Notes: generated by a model from the sequence alone, not told the origin. Positions 37,527 through 47,020 are shown, counted from the first letter of the stretch. The stretch: 64,000 nt of DNA from Rhizorhapis sp. SPR117 (GCF_021742065.1 NZ_JAKKIE010000013.1:1-64000); one strand, 5' to 3'. A program made the numbers and translations.

Positions 37527-37784
37527 CTCATCTTCCATGTGTTCGGGGCCATCGCTCACTTTGAACGACGGCTGATCTCCGAGCGAACCAGGGATGGAAT
37601 CGCGGCCGCCCGCGCCAAAGGCAAGCAACCTGGGCGTCAGCCCCTCGACCTGTCCAAGGTGGATGCCGCTATCAAACTGGTCGAAGCGAGTATCTCGCCG
37701 ACAGAAGCAGCACGACAACTCGGCATCGGCCGATCAACCATCTATCGCGAAATGCGCCGCCTCGGCGTGGAAAGGCCTATCTGA
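37527..37784 (+). pseudogene. tnpR: resolvase TnpR, C-terminal part
   Basis: Continues from the interrupted N-terminal part: LIFHVFGAIAHFERRLISER, then the DNA-binding helix-turn-helix (PTEAARQLGIGRSTIYREMRR). It lacks a start of its own, although an internal Met at 37539-equivalent frame could be read. The stop TGA (37782-37784) is directly followed by the ATG of the passenger gene, so the two were one transcription unit. Confidence 0.88.
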
Positions 37785-39149
37785 ATGTCCAGGTTGAAAT
37801 CCGCTCACGATCTCTCCGGACTGATGAAGTATATGAGGCGTGCTCCCTGGGACGAGATGATGGACGAGATGCTGGTCGCGCATCTTGGCCCGGCATGCGA
37901 GGCGACTGATCTTGAGCCTGATGATATATTCGACATCATCGGCAACCATTGGGAAGGCCAGCTGTGGGGCTGTGCTTTTGAGGATTTGCTCACACAGGAA
38001 CTTGAGCCTGGCGGCCTTAACCTCGTCGATGAGTATCTCAAGCGTCGGGGCTGGAACGAGAAGGCGCCGAACAAGACCTATATGCGCGCACTGCGCGATA
38101 CGGTGATGTCGCTCTATGAAGTCAGCGAAGTCGTGCCTGGCCAGTCGATGACCTTGCGGGATCTTCTGCGTGATATTGAGCCGGTCACGGTGCGCGAGCA
38201 TAGCGCTACGCAGACCCTTGTTAACTGGGACAAGATCGCCGCACGGATAGTCGATGTGAACGGGCGCTATGGCATCTCCGGCGCATTGCTGCCGTTCAGC
38301 GCGGATGGCGCCGAACGGGTGATCGAGGCATTTTCCCAACTTGAAACCGATGGGCCAGGTATTGGCAGACTGTCCCCTCCCGAAAGGGAAGCCCTCCTGA
38401 AAGCGTCAGGTCCGATTTTCACCAATATCTGGTTGCTTGATTGTCTGGGCATGGCCATGCCCGACAACGTGCCTAAAATGGTCAATGCCGATGGCGATGA
38501 ACTTGTCTTCCATCGTATCGTCTTTCCCTTGGCAAAGGGTGTCGTCGGCAAGAGCGTGGCTCGCAGGCTGAACGCGGCACAATGGCTCGAACCTGCCAGC
38601 GACAGTTTCTGGAACTGGCTGGCTCCGGTAACCGAGAAACCGCAAGCAGCCAAAAGCGGGCAGGCTTTTGTGACAACCATGGAGGACGGCACACCCGTTT
38701 TTGCCAATGTCGAGTTGGCGGGACGCAAACTGATCGTTGAGGTCAACAGCGCCGCCCGCGCTGAACAGGTGATTGCGCAGATGAGCGAATGGCTTGGTGA
38801 TTGCGTGAGCACACCTATGACCGAAATCCGGACTCTGGCCCAGTTCATGGCCGATGACGCCCGCGCTCCGCAGGAAGAGCCGCTCGATATCCCGCCGGAC
38901 GAAATGGAGCGCATCGTTCATGAGATGCTGACACGCGAATATACCAAGACGCTTGATGAAGCGGTGCCAGCCCTCGGGCACAAGACGCCACGCGCTCTGG
39001 CCCGCACGAAGGCAGGCCGACCGAAAGTGGCCGACTGGCTCAAATATATAGAGAATGGAGCTGCAAAATCCGGGGCTGGCGAAGCGATGGCCACCTATGA
39101 TTTTACGTGGATGTGGCAAGAGCTGGGCATCATCGACCTGCGCCGTTGA
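37785..39149 (+). CDS. Tn3 passenger protein of unknown function
   Basis: 454 residues, acidic, no signal peptide and no transmembrane segment, so cytoplasmic. No domain is recognised with confidence. The C-terminal stretch TLDEAVPALGHKTPRALART, followed by GRPKVADWLKYIENG, has a weak look of the ParS/MbcA-type toxin-binding module (LGNKTPREAL pattern), but the rest does not fit that small family. It starts on the base after the tnpR stop and ends 34 bases before the right terminal repeat, so it is an original part of the transposon. Function could be transposition accessory or host-directed; unknown. Confidence 0.8.
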   Translation: MSRLKSAHDLSGLMKYMRRAPWDEMMDEMLVAHLGPACEATDLEPDDIFDIIGNHWEGQLWGCAFEDLLTQELEPGGLNLVDEYLKRRGWNEKAPNKTYMRALRDTVMSLYEVSEVVPGQSMTLRDLLRDIEPVTVREHSATQTLVNWDKIAARIVDVNGRYGISGALLPFSADGAERVIEAFSQLETDGPGIGRLSPPEREALLKASGPIFTNIWLLDCLGMAMPDNVPKMVNADGDELVFHRIVFPLAKGVVGKSVARRLNAAQWLEPASDSFWNWLAPVTEKPQAAKSGQAFVTTMEDGTPVFANVELAGRKLIVEVNSAARAEQVIAQMSEWLGDCVSTPMTEIRTLAQFMADDARAPQEEPLDIPPDEMERIVHEMLTREYTKTLDEAVPALGHKTPRALARTKAGRPKVADWLKYIENGAAKSGAGEAMATYDFTWMWQELGIIDLRR

Positions 39150-39183
39150 CCGCCATTATACCGACGTTCTCGCACTGTTCTCC

Positions 39184-39221
39184 CTTAGCGTTGTCTGGCG
39201 TACCATCCACGCTATGCCCTC
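39184..39221. repeat. right terminal inverted repeat of Tn3-family transposon
   Basis: Inverse of the left repeat, outer end GAGGGCATAG on the minus strand. Followed by GATAT, which does not match the five bases outside the left end. Confidence 0.88.
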
Positions 39222-39472
39222 GATATACTGTCGCCAATCGACCATAAAATATCCCTCTATTCGGAACGCAGCATTGGGGCAGGATCATTGCTCGAACTCA
39301 GAGACGCGATCGCGCGACGCCTTCGTCAAGCCGACACCCAATTATTGGACGCGCGGAGCGGCGCGCCATTACACTCAGTCTATGAACGGTCTTGGCAGAT
39401 CGGCGTCGGAGCGGTTTGCGATGCGGGAGTGCCAGCGAATCTGGCACGCATCCGCGCCGCCAGTCGCCCCAT
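39222..39472. other. intergenic region right of the transposon, possible remnant
   Basis: A frame from 39288 reads a plausible protein-like segment (LELRDAIARRLRQADTQLL) before losing coherence, as if a gene was truncated when the transposon end was rearranged. I do not recognise it. No promoter or terminator is evident. Confidence 0.35.
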
Positions 39473-40573
39473 TCACCATTGCCGCTTGAACAGGAACCAG
39501 CCTCCGGCAAACATCGCCGTGCTGATTGCGATCAGCACCACGGCATGTGACCAAAGTTCGCCGATACCCGCTCCCTTCAGGAACAGCCCCGACAAGATGT
39601 CCACATAATGGCGCAGCGGGCTGGCTAGGGTAGCAGCCTGCAGCCACCCGGGCATCGTCTCGACCGGCGCGATCGTTCCCGAAAGGAACAGCAACGGGAA
39701 CAAGCCGAAAAAGCTTACGAGCATGGCCTGCTGCAGGGTGTTGGTGATTGTCGCCACGAACACGCCAATCGAGACTGCACTCATCAGGAAGACGACTGTC
39801 AGTACAAGCAAGGTTCCAATGCTTCCTCGCATCGGCACGCCCAGCAGCGTCAGGATCAAAAGAGCCGGAAAAACCGCGCCGGTGCAAATCACGATGGTCG
39901 GCATGATCTTGGCCAGGAACAATTCGTAGGCGCGAATGGGGGTTACCCGCAGCTGTTCTATCGTGCCTCCCTGTTTTTCGCGTACAATCGCGGCTGCCGG
40001 CAGCACCACTCCGAGCATCAGCCCTGCCTCGGCCAACATTGCCAAGGCTATGAAGCGGGTGTTCGTCAGATCGGGATTGTACCAGACCCGCAAAGCCGGC
40101 TGGACGCCGTGCGCGTGCTTGAGCGTGGCGGTTCGCTCTTGCGCGAAGCGCGCGAGGATCTCGATCACATAGGCCCGGCCGCGAGCGGCAACGTTTCCAT
40201 TCGATCCGTCGACGACGACACCGAGATCGACTCTGCGACCGGCAGCGATCCGTCGGGCGAAACCGGGAGGAATCTCCACGACCGCGTCGAGGGCACCACG
40301 CTGCAGATGATCCTCGACCTGGCGCGTGTCGGCAAAGTGGGCGGCCAGCACGAAATTGTCGCCTCCTGTCAGTTCCTGAATCACCGTGCGGCTGGCTTCG
40401 GTCCGGTCATGATCGATCACGCCGAGCTTCAGGTTCTGGACATCGAATCCGAGCGCCAGCGTGCAGATCACCAGTTCGGCGCTGTAAAGAAACACAATGA
40501 GAAGGAGGATCACTGGATCGCGTAGGACCTGCGTGAATTCCTTGACGGTCAATCCCGCGATGCGCCCCCACAT
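39473..40573 (-). CDS. ybhR: ABC-2 type permease, YbhR-like
   Basis: 366 residues: one N-terminal helix, a large periplasmic domain (to about residue 170) and five C-terminal helices, including the ABC-2 signature region REKQGGTIEQLRVTPIRAYE. Last gene of a HlyD-ATPase-permease-permease operon equal in order to E. coli ybhGFSR. Its ATG (40573) overlaps the stop of the upstream permease by one base. Exports an unknown hydrophobic compound together with the partner permease. Confidence 0.88.
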   Translation of the reverse strand: MWGRIAGLTVKEFTQVLRDPVILLLIVFLYSAELVICTLALGFDVQNLKLGVIDHDRTEASRTVIQELTGGDNFVLAAHFADTRQVEDHLQRGALDAVVEIPPGFARRIAAGRRVDLGVVVDGSNGNVAARGRAYVIEILARFAQERTATLKHAHGVQPALRVWYNPDLTNTRFIALAMLAEAGLMLGVVLPAAAIVREKQGGTIEQLRVTPIRAYELFLAKIMPTIVICTGAVFPALLILTLLGVPMRGSIGTLLVLTVVFLMSAVSIGVFVATITNTLQQAMLVSFFGLFPLLFLSGTIAPVETMPGWLQAATLASPLRHYVDILSGLFLKGAGIGELWSHAVVLIAISTAMFAGGWFLFKRQW

Positions 40574-41667
40574 CAGGCAATCCTCTTGCGAAACCGCCAG
40601 GTGGCGAGCGCGAACACAACCACGGTGTAGGCCGCGATGATTGCGACAGAGACCCAGATTTCTCTTGGGCCGGCCCCACGCAACACGATGCCTCGGGAAG
40701 CCTCGAGGAAGTAGCGTGTCGGAAACGCCGAGGCGTAGAACTGGAACGCCACAGGCATGGTGAAGATGGGATAGATGAAGCCAGAGAACAGGAACGCCGG
40801 CATCAGAGTAACGATCAGCGCGACCAACATGGCAGCCAACTGCGTGCGGACCAGCGTGGACACCAGCAAGCCGATCGAGACGGTGCAAACGACATAAAGA
40901 AGGCCTACGGCGATCAACAGCAGAAGGCTACCGCGAATTGGCACGGAAAACCACAGGAGACCGCCGCCGACCACGATCAGGAGTTCCAGAAATGCAATGA
41001 CCGCATAGGGCAGGAGCTTGCCCGCGATGAACTCGCCCTTGGTCATGGGTGACGCGTAGATCTGCGCGATCGTACCCAGTTCCTTCTCCCGCGCTACGGC
41101 GAGCGCGGTGAGCAGCGGCGGGAATGCCATCAAGATGACCGCGAACAGGCCCGGCACGATGAAATCCCGGCTCCTGAGCTGGGGGTTATACCAGACCCGG
41201 ACTTCCGGCCGGATCGGCGGACGGAGTTCTTCTGGAAAGGCGTACAGGATTGCCTGCCCATAGGCCGACAGGATGGAAGCCGTGGTCGCATAGGTGCCAT
41301 CAATGACGAGTTGGACCGGCGCGGGCTCGCCGCGGCTCAGGCGCCGTGCAAAACCTTTGGGGATGAATAGCGCGGCGCGCGTCTCGCCCCGCATCAGGGC
41401 ATGCTCGGCCACGCGTGCATCATCGGGCGCGGCCTTCAGCATAAAATAGCCCGAATTCAGGAACCGCGCCTGCAAATCCCGGCTTGCCGCGCTCTTGTCC
41501 TGATCGACCACGACCAGGGGCGCGTTCTCGACATCGAGCGAGATCGCGTAAGCGAACAGGAACAACATGACGAGGGGCATGAAGATTGCGATCGCGACGG
41601 TGAAGCGATCACGCGAAATCTCCAGAATCTCCTTGCGGGAGAACGCCAGCATGCGCCGCAGCTTCAT
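40573..41667 (-). CDS. ybhS: ABC-2 type permease, YbhS-like
   Basis: 364 residues with the same plan as its neighbour: N-terminal helix (FTVAIAIFMPLVMLFLFAYA), periplasmic domain and five C-terminal helices with REKELGTIAQIYASPMTKGE. The two permeases probably form a heterodimer. The ATG at 41667 overlaps the ATPase stop by four bases. Confidence 0.88.
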   Translation of the reverse strand: MKLRRMLAFSRKEILEISRDRFTVAIAIFMPLVMLFLFAYAISLDVENAPLVVVDQDKSAASRDLQARFLNSGYFMLKAAPDDARVAEHALMRGETRAALFIPKGFARRLSRGEPAPVQLVIDGTYATTASILSAYGQAILYAFPEELRPPIRPEVRVWYNPQLRSRDFIVPGLFAVILMAFPPLLTALAVAREKELGTIAQIYASPMTKGEFIAGKLLPYAVIAFLELLIVVGGGLLWFSVPIRGSLLLLIAVGLLYVVCTVSIGLLVSTLVRTQLAAMLVALIVTLMPAFLFSGFIYPIFTMPVAFQFYASAFPTRYFLEASRGIVLRGAGPREIWVSVAIIAAYTVVVFALATWRFRKRIA

Positions 41668-43367
41668 GTCGATTTATCCCTCAGACGCTCGCGGGCGATG
41701 AAACCGAGGAATACGTCCTCGACGCTTGCCGTGCTGAGGCCGAGGTCGGCCATCAGGGCTCCGAGCGCGCCTATGGCGATCAGCCGTCCATCCATCATGA
41801 GGCCAAGGCGATCGCAGAAGGTCGCTTCTTCCAGATAATGGGTCGTGACCACAATGCTCACGCCTTCGGACGCAAGCAAGGCGATCAGCCGCCAGAACCG
41901 GAACCGCGCGAGCGGGTCCACACCGGAGGTCGGCTCGTCGAGAAAGAGCACCTGAGGTCGGTGCACAATGGCGCATGCGAGCGCCAAGCGCTGGCGTACC
42001 GCGCCCGAGAGACCCGCGACCGGCCTTTCCTCGATCTGTTCGAGACCCGCGCGGGCTACAACCCAGCCGATCCGGCCTTCTAGCTCCGCGCGGGGCACGC
42101 CGTAGGCTCTACCGAAGAAGCCGAGATTTTCGCGCGCGGTCAGATCCGGATAAAGCGAAAATTTCTGTGACATATAGCCGATGCGCGCTCGTACGGCTTC
42201 ACTCTGACGCGCCACGTCGAATCCGGCGATTTCGGCTCGACCCTCAGTGGGCGCGAGGAGCCCGCAAAGGATGCGGATCAGGGTGGTCTTGCCGGCGCCA
42301 TTTGGACCCAGAAGGCCCAGCACCTCCCCGGCGCGGATGGACAGGCTCACCTGATCGACGGCGGTAAAGGCACCGAAACGCCGCGTGACCCCGTCGGCCA
42401 GCACTACCGATCCTTCCATCTTTTGCTGGGACGCTGCGGCTTGCGGCTCGTCGACCGGCGTCGCTCCGTCCGCCGAACCGACGGTGAAGACATCCTCCAT
42501 TGTCGGCTCGGCTGCTTCGATTGAAGCAACGGCACCTGCGCTGATCGCGGGCGGCCGCTCCGCGCGCATCTGCGCCCGGATCTCGTTGCCCGAACGGCGC
42601 TGGAAGCTGATCACTGCCGGATCGGCCGCGAGCTCGCGTTCGATCACCGCCGGTTCGGCGGTCGCGATCCGGAAAACCCGGCCCTGCGCGCTGGCCCGCA
42701 GTTCGGCAGGCGTTCCCATCGCCAAGGGACGTCCGTCGCGGAGCAGCAGCACCTGGTCGCTGGCGTCCGCCTCGTCCATATAGGAGGTCGCGAAGACAAT
42801 GGAGCGGCCTGCCGCCCTGGCCGCCTCGAGAATCTTCCAGAGTTCGCGGCGCGAGAGCGGGTCGACACCGAGGCTCGGTTCGTCGAGGATGAGCAACGGC
42901 GGCTCGTGGATCAGATTGGCGCACAGCGCCAGCTTCTTGCGCATCCCACCCGACAGCGCACCCTCGCGCCGGTTCTGGAACCGCTCAAGTCCGGCCATCG
43001 CCAATAGCTGCGTTCGGCGCTCATCCAGAGCCGCCATGGGGACGTCGCGAATATCCGCGGCGAAAGAAATGTTCTCCGCGACCGTCAGCCGGTCGTAAAG
43101 CGAGAAGCCTTGCGACATATAGCCTACGCGCGCCTGAACAAGCCGGGCCCCGCGGCGGACATCTTCACCCAGCACGCGACAACTGCCCTCGCTAGGCGTC
43201 AGAATGGCAGCCAGCATCTGCAGCAATGTCGTCTTTCCCGCGCCGTCCGGGCCGACGACGCCGAATACCTCGCCGCGTCCGACACGAAAGCTCACGTCCT
43301 GTATGACCGCCCGTCCGCTGTATCGGCGGCCGAGCCCCTCGGCTTCGACGATGGGATCCGAAAGCAT
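41664..43367 (-). CDS. ybhF: double-domain ABC transporter ATPase, YbhF-like
   Basis: 567 residues containing two nucleotide-binding domains. Domain 1: Walker A GPDGAGKTT, signature LSGGMRKKLAL, Walker B LLILDEPSLGVD. Domain 2: Walker A GPNGAGKTT, signature LSGAVRQRLAL (the second Gly of LSGG is Ala), Walker B VLFLDEPTSGVD. A linker of about 90 residues joins them. This tandem layout matches E. coli YbhF (578 residues). Energises the two downstream permeases. Confidence 0.9.
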   Translation of the reverse strand: MLSDPIVEAEGLGRRYSGRAVIQDVSFRVGRGEVFGVVGPDGAGKTTLLQMLAAILTPSEGSCRVLGEDVRRGARLVQARVGYMSQGFSLYDRLTVAENISFAADIRDVPMAALDERRTQLLAMAGLERFQNRREGALSGGMRKKLALCANLIHEPPLLILDEPSLGVDPLSRRELWKILEAARAAGRSIVFATSYMDEADASDQVLLLRDGRPLAMGTPAELRASAQGRVFRIATAEPAVIERELAADPAVISFQRRSGNEIRAQMRAERPPAISAGAVASIEAAEPTMEDVFTVGSADGATPVDEPQAAASQQKMEGSVVLADGVTRRFGAFTAVDQVSLSIRAGEVLGLLGPNGAGKTTLIRILCGLLAPTEGRAEIAGFDVARQSEAVRARIGYMSQKFSLYPDLTARENLGFFGRAYGVPRAELEGRIGWVVARAGLEQIEERPVAGLSGAVRQRLALACAIVHRPQVLFLDEPTSGVDPLARFRFWRLIALLASEGVSIVVTTHYLEEATFCDRLGLMMDGRLIAIGALGALMADLGLSTASVEDVFLGFIARERLRDKST

Positions 43368-43370
43368 GGC

Positions 43371-44453
43371 CTATTCCGGCACTGTCAGGCGCGCGGGCCA
43401 TCCAGCGCGGGCATTCCACAGAATCCAGGCGTCAGCGGGCATCCCGGGCTTGAGAAAGCCATCAGGGTTGGCTGCCTCCAGCGTGATGCCATAGACGGTG
43501 CGGCTGCGCTCATCCGCCATGTGAATATCGCGGGGAGTGAATTGCGCTTGTGCATCAATTCGCGCTACCCGGGCGTCGAAGTACCGTTCCGGAAAAGCGT
43601 CGACACGCAAACGTGCCACCGCCCCCAGGCGCACCTTGCCGAGATCCCGCTCGCTCACGAACAGCTTGAGCTTCACGCGGGACAGGTTCGCCACGACCGC
43701 CACCGCCTGGCCGGGGGCCAGCACCTCGCCCGGCTCGACGAGCCGCTCCAGCACAGCCCCCGAGATCGGGGCGAAAATTCGGGTCTTGCCGATCTGCGAC
43801 TGGGCAAGGGCCAGGCTCTTCGATGCCACCTCGGCCTCGGCGCCCGCTCTGGCTTGCTGCTCCTGCAAGATTCGCACTTCGTCGATAGCGGCCCGATTGG
43901 CGTTTCGCTGGAAATCGACCTCCCGCGCCGAGACGGCGCCTTCGGCGGACAGACTCTCGAACCGCTGAAGGTCGATTCTTGCAGTCTCCGCGTGATGTCG
44001 GGCAAGATTGATCTGCGGGACGAGCTGCGCGGCGGCGCGCTGCGCGGCCGCCCGCTGGGCAGCGGCACGATCGGCCTGTAGCACATAATCATTCGGATCC
44101 AGCCGTGCGACAAGCTGACCAGCGCTAAGATTCTGGCCTTCAACGGCTGCATTCTCGAGCAACCGTCCTGGGACCTCGACCGAAATCCGCACCTCATCGG
44201 CCTCGACGCGCCCGCTGCCGTAGATCACCTGAGCGGGTTGGGGCTGGGGTTTCAGCATCCAGTAAAGGCCTGCCGAAACCACAGCTATCGCGAACAACCC
44301 CAAGGCCACCAGGCGGGTCAGGTTTTTGGCTTGTAATGCCAAGGCAAACTCCAGTCTGTCATTCAGGTCGCGGCCGATCCATCGCCGAACATTGGGCAGC
44401 GATCCTTTAGACGCCGCGCTCAGGCCGATATTACGGGGCCCGTGCGGATTCAA
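43371..44453 (-). CDS. ybhG: HlyD-family membrane fusion protein, YbhG-like
   Basis: About 330-360 residues: N-terminal membrane anchor (LVALGLFAIAVVSAGLYWML), biotinyl-lipoyl-like half motifs (GSGRVEADEVRISVEVPGRL; IFAPISGAVLERLVEPGEVL) and a coiled-coil hairpin of Ala/Arg-rich heptads (AAAQRAAAQRAAAQLV). Links the inner-membrane ABC exporter with an outer-membrane channel. The ATG at 44453 gives an unusually long cytoplasmic leader; a later TTG or GTG near residue 35 may be the true start. Divergent NodT-type channel gene lies 140 bases away. Confidence 0.87.
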   Translation of the reverse strand: MNPHGPRNIGLSAASKGSLPNVRRWIGRDLNDRLEFALALQAKNLTRLVALGLFAIAVVSAGLYWMLKPQPQPAQVIYGSGRVEADEVRISVEVPGRLLENAAVEGQNLSAGQLVARLDPNDYVLQADRAAAQRAAAQRAAAQLVPQINLARHHAETARIDLQRFESLSAEGAVSAREVDFQRNANRAAIDEVRILQEQQARAGAEAEVASKSLALAQSQIGKTRIFAPISGAVLERLVEPGEVLAPGQAVAVVANLSRVKLKLFVSERDLGKVRLGAVARLRVDAFPERYFDARVARIDAQAQFTPRDIHMADERSRTVYGITLEAANPDGFLKPGMPADAWILWNARAGWPARLTVPE

Positions 44454-44593
44454 TCGCTCGCTGTAATATTCGTGGGCGCAAACGCGTCATGAGCCTGGGA
44501 AGACGATTTCAGCGCTCGGCGGAACGTTGCCTTCCAAACCGTGCTGGATCGAGCAGAGCCAAAGCGGCCGCAGTCTGTTACACAAGGAAGCAT

Positions 44594-46165
44594 ATGCGGA
44601 TTCAGGACCCAAGAGAGGGCAGGCTGGCAAGCGTGCGGACGCGTCGAAGCAAGACCGGCTGGCGCATCACTCACATGGCCCCGATCTCGGCGGCGGTTCT
44701 TGCGGCTCTTGCCCTCGGCGGTTGCGTTGTCGGACCCGACTTCCAGCCCCCGAAACCCGATGTCCCCGCAGCATGGTCCGCGTCAGGAGCCGGACCGGAG
44801 AGTAGTGCGATCACCCAAACCTTGCAGCAGCCCGAATGGTGGGCGGCCTTCAAAGATCCGACTCTTACCTCTCTTATAGACAGGGCCGCAACGGCCAATC
44901 CCGACTTGCGACTCGCCGCCTTGCGCATTCAGGAGGCCCGGGCCCAGCGTGCCGTCGTCGGCGCGGTAAGGTTGCCTTCGCTCAACGCCGCTGGCTCCTG
45001 GCAGGAACAGCGCCTCAGCGAGAACACGCCCACCGGCCGGCTTTTCGGGCTGGCGGGCGATATCCCCGGACTGGCAAACTCGCCGAGCGCTTCGGTGTCG
45101 AACCCCTATGGACAATTTCAACTCGGTTTCGATGCGGTCTGGGAATTGGATCTCTTCGGGGGAATCCGCCGCAGCATCGAAGCGGCTGATGCGGATGCGG
45201 CAGCGGCCATCGAGGATTGGCGCGGCGTGGAGGTAGCGCTTTTCGGCGAAGTGGCGCGCGCTTATATCGATCTGCGTGGCACCCAGCTCAAGCGTGCGGT
45301 TGCTAGGGAGAACCTAGCGACCGCACGCGATCTTCTCCGCATCGCAAAGCGAAGGCGCATTCTGGGGCTATCGAGCGAGATCGATGTCTCCCGCGCGGCG
45401 GCGCAGGCGAGCCTGATCGAAGCGCAATTGCCTCTCCTCGAGCAGCAGGTCGTTGCCGATATCAATGAGCTGAGCCGGCTGATTAACCGGGAGCCGGGCG
45501 CGCTCAGGACCGAGCTTGAATCCCCGCAACCGGTCCCGCCGGTCCCGCCTGAGATCGCAGTCGGCCTCCCCGCCGAACTCGTCTGTCGGCGTCCCGATAT
45601 CAGGAGCGCCGAAAAACGCCTCCATGCCGCGACTGCTCGCCAGGGCGTGGCTATTGCCGACCGCTTTCCGCGACTGACCTTGACAGCCGCTGGAGGATAT
45701 CAGGCGCAGGATCTGACCAACCTGCTTGATTGGGCGAGTCGATTCGGCGTGATCGGACCGCAGCTTGCGCTGCCGCTTTTCGATGCCGGCCGCCGCCGCG
45801 CAAAGGTCCAAGTGGCGACCTATCGTACGCAAGCCGCGACAGTGGACTATGGCCGCACGGTGCTTAATGCGCTGCACGAGGTGGATGGTGCTCTTACCGC
45901 CTATGCCGACGAACAGCAGCGACGCGCCTCGATTGTCGAGGCCGTGAGCCAGAACCGGGCCGCCGTTCGCCTGGCCCGCTTGCGCTATGAGAATGGCCTG
46001 GACAGCATTCTCGGCGTGCTCGACGCGGAAAGGACATTGCACGAAGGCGAGGCGTTGCTGGCAGACAGCACGACGGCGATCTCGATAAGCCTTGTTGCGC
46101 TCTATAAGGCTCTCGGCGGCGGATGGGATGGTTCGGAGAATGCAGTCAATTCCTGCGCGAATTGA
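44594..46165 (+). CDS. NodT-type outer-membrane efflux lipoprotein
   Basis: 523 residues. A basic leader is followed by a hydrophobic stretch ending in the lipobox LALGGC, then VGPDFQPPKPDVPAAWS, the start of the NodT/OprM family. Two OEP repeats of coiled-coil helices follow (ALRIQEARAQRAVVG; RRPDIRSAEKRLHAATARQG). Forms the trimeric outer-membrane channel for the divergent YbhG-FSR-like exporter. AAGGAAG precedes the ATG at 44594; an earlier ATG at 44489 lacks one. Confidence 0.9.
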   Translation: MRIQDPREGRLASVRTRRSKTGWRITHMAPISAAVLAALALGGCVVGPDFQPPKPDVPAAWSASGAGPESSAITQTLQQPEWWAAFKDPTLTSLIDRAATANPDLRLAALRIQEARAQRAVVGAVRLPSLNAAGSWQEQRLSENTPTGRLFGLAGDIPGLANSPSASVSNPYGQFQLGFDAVWELDLFGGIRRSIEAADADAAAAIEDWRGVEVALFGEVARAYIDLRGTQLKRAVARENLATARDLLRIAKRRRILGLSSEIDVSRAAAQASLIEAQLPLLEQQVVADINELSRLINREPGALRTELESPQPVPPVPPEIAVGLPAELVCRRPDIRSAEKRLHAATARQGVAIADRFPRLTLTAAGGYQAQDLTNLLDWASRFGVIGPQLALPLFDAGRRRAKVQVATYRTQAATVDYGRTVLNALHEVDGALTAYADEQQRRASIVEAVSQNRAAVRLARLRYENGLDSILGVLDAERTLHEGEALLADSTTAISISLVALYKALGGGWDGSENAVNSCAN

Positions 46166-46375
46166 ACGCTCCAATTGCATTGGCGATCGACTATACCGCC
46201 TTGGGACTGGAAAACATCCCATCACGATCAAATCGGTTCTGACCGGACTTTCGAGTCGAACCGCTGCTCCTCAAATCAGCCGCAGAAGCGAAGGCGGTCT
46301 TCAAGGCAACGTTGAGACGCGGCGTCCACAGCAGGCGACTGAGTTCTGCTGACCCGCAGTGCCTATTGTTGGTCG

Positions 46376-47020
46376 CTATGCGCTGGCCAGCGCGAATGCC
46401 GGTGAGCAAGCCGTACGTCCCGAAGTGGGGGTAGAGGCGCCGAACGAGGCCGGCACTGTATCAATCGCATCGCGAAGTGCACGGCGCGCCCTATGGGCCC
46501 GAACCGTCAGATTGTTCACGCTTATGCCCAACTCTCGCGCAGCGTCTTCCTTGGGCTGGTTTTGCAGATCAAGCCGGTAGATGACATCCGCATATTCCTG
46601 CCTGATGTTCGACATCAGACCCATGATCGTGCCCACCGGATCTGGCAAGCTGTCCGTCAAGGACTCGTGCGGACGATCGTGATACTCCATCTCGAATGCC
46701 ACCTCGCGCTGACAGCGGGTTCCCCGGCGACGGCAGAAATCGATCAGCGTGGTTTCGAACAAGCGCCGAAGCCAGCCATGGACCGCCTGGATATCACGCA
46801 ATTGCTCGATGCGCTCCAAGGCCTTGAGCGCGAACGCCTGCACCACGTCATCGGCCGCGACCTCGTCGCGCAGCCGCCGCGCCGCCATGGCCCGGTAGCG
46901 CTGGCAGCAGCACGCCAGTTCCTTGCGCACAAGGCGCCGCTTCGTCTCACTTGCCTCTTCCCTACTGGAAGAGACGCTATCCTCGGCGTGATTTTCGTTG
47001 CCGGAACATGTATCGAACAT
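46376..47020 (-). CDS. ECF-type RNA polymerase sigma factor
   Basis: 214 residues. Region 2 (VAADDVVQAFALKALERIEQ, VHGWLRRLFETTLIDFCRRR) and region 4 (RLDLQNQPKEDAARELGISVNNLTVRAHRARRALRDA) are visible. An unusual Cys pair (ELACCCQRY) lies in the N-terminal part. No anti-sigma gene is adjacent; the next upstream gene encodes a DHp-like protein and beyond it a lone receiver. It differs from the two CnrH-like factors in this window and its promoters are unknown. Confidence 0.82.
   Translation of the reverse strand: MFDTCSGNENHAEDSVSSSREEASETKRRLVRKELACCCQRYRAMAARRLRDEVAADDVVQAFALKALERIEQLRDIQAVHGWLRRLFETTLIDFCRRRGTRCQREVAFEMEYHDRPHESLTDSLPDPVGTIMGLMSNIRQEYADVIYRLDLQNQPKEDAARELGISVNNLTVRAHRARRALRDAIDTVPASFGASTPTSGRTACSPAFALASA

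Larger units (their letters stand above)
28338..39221. mobile_element. Tn3-family transposon with nested insertions
   Basis: Bounded by two 38-bp inverted repeats (28338-28375 and 39184-39221) matching at 31 of 38 positions and ending internally in ACGCTAAG as in Tn3-family ends. The outermost bases are GAGGG rather than the common GGGG. Contents from the left: IS1182-like element (with an IS110 element inside), tnpA, a res interval, tnpR split by IS256 (with an IS1111-type element inside), and a 454-residue passenger gene. Removing the insertions leaves about 5.2 kb. No 5-bp target duplication flanks it (GGATA left, GATAT right), so one end may have been rearranged after insertion. Confidence 0.88.

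Noticed and set aside
28333..39226. Target duplication GATA around the Tn3-family element
   Set aside because: Only four bases are shared and they are not in the correct 5-bp register (GGATA against GATAT); likely chance.
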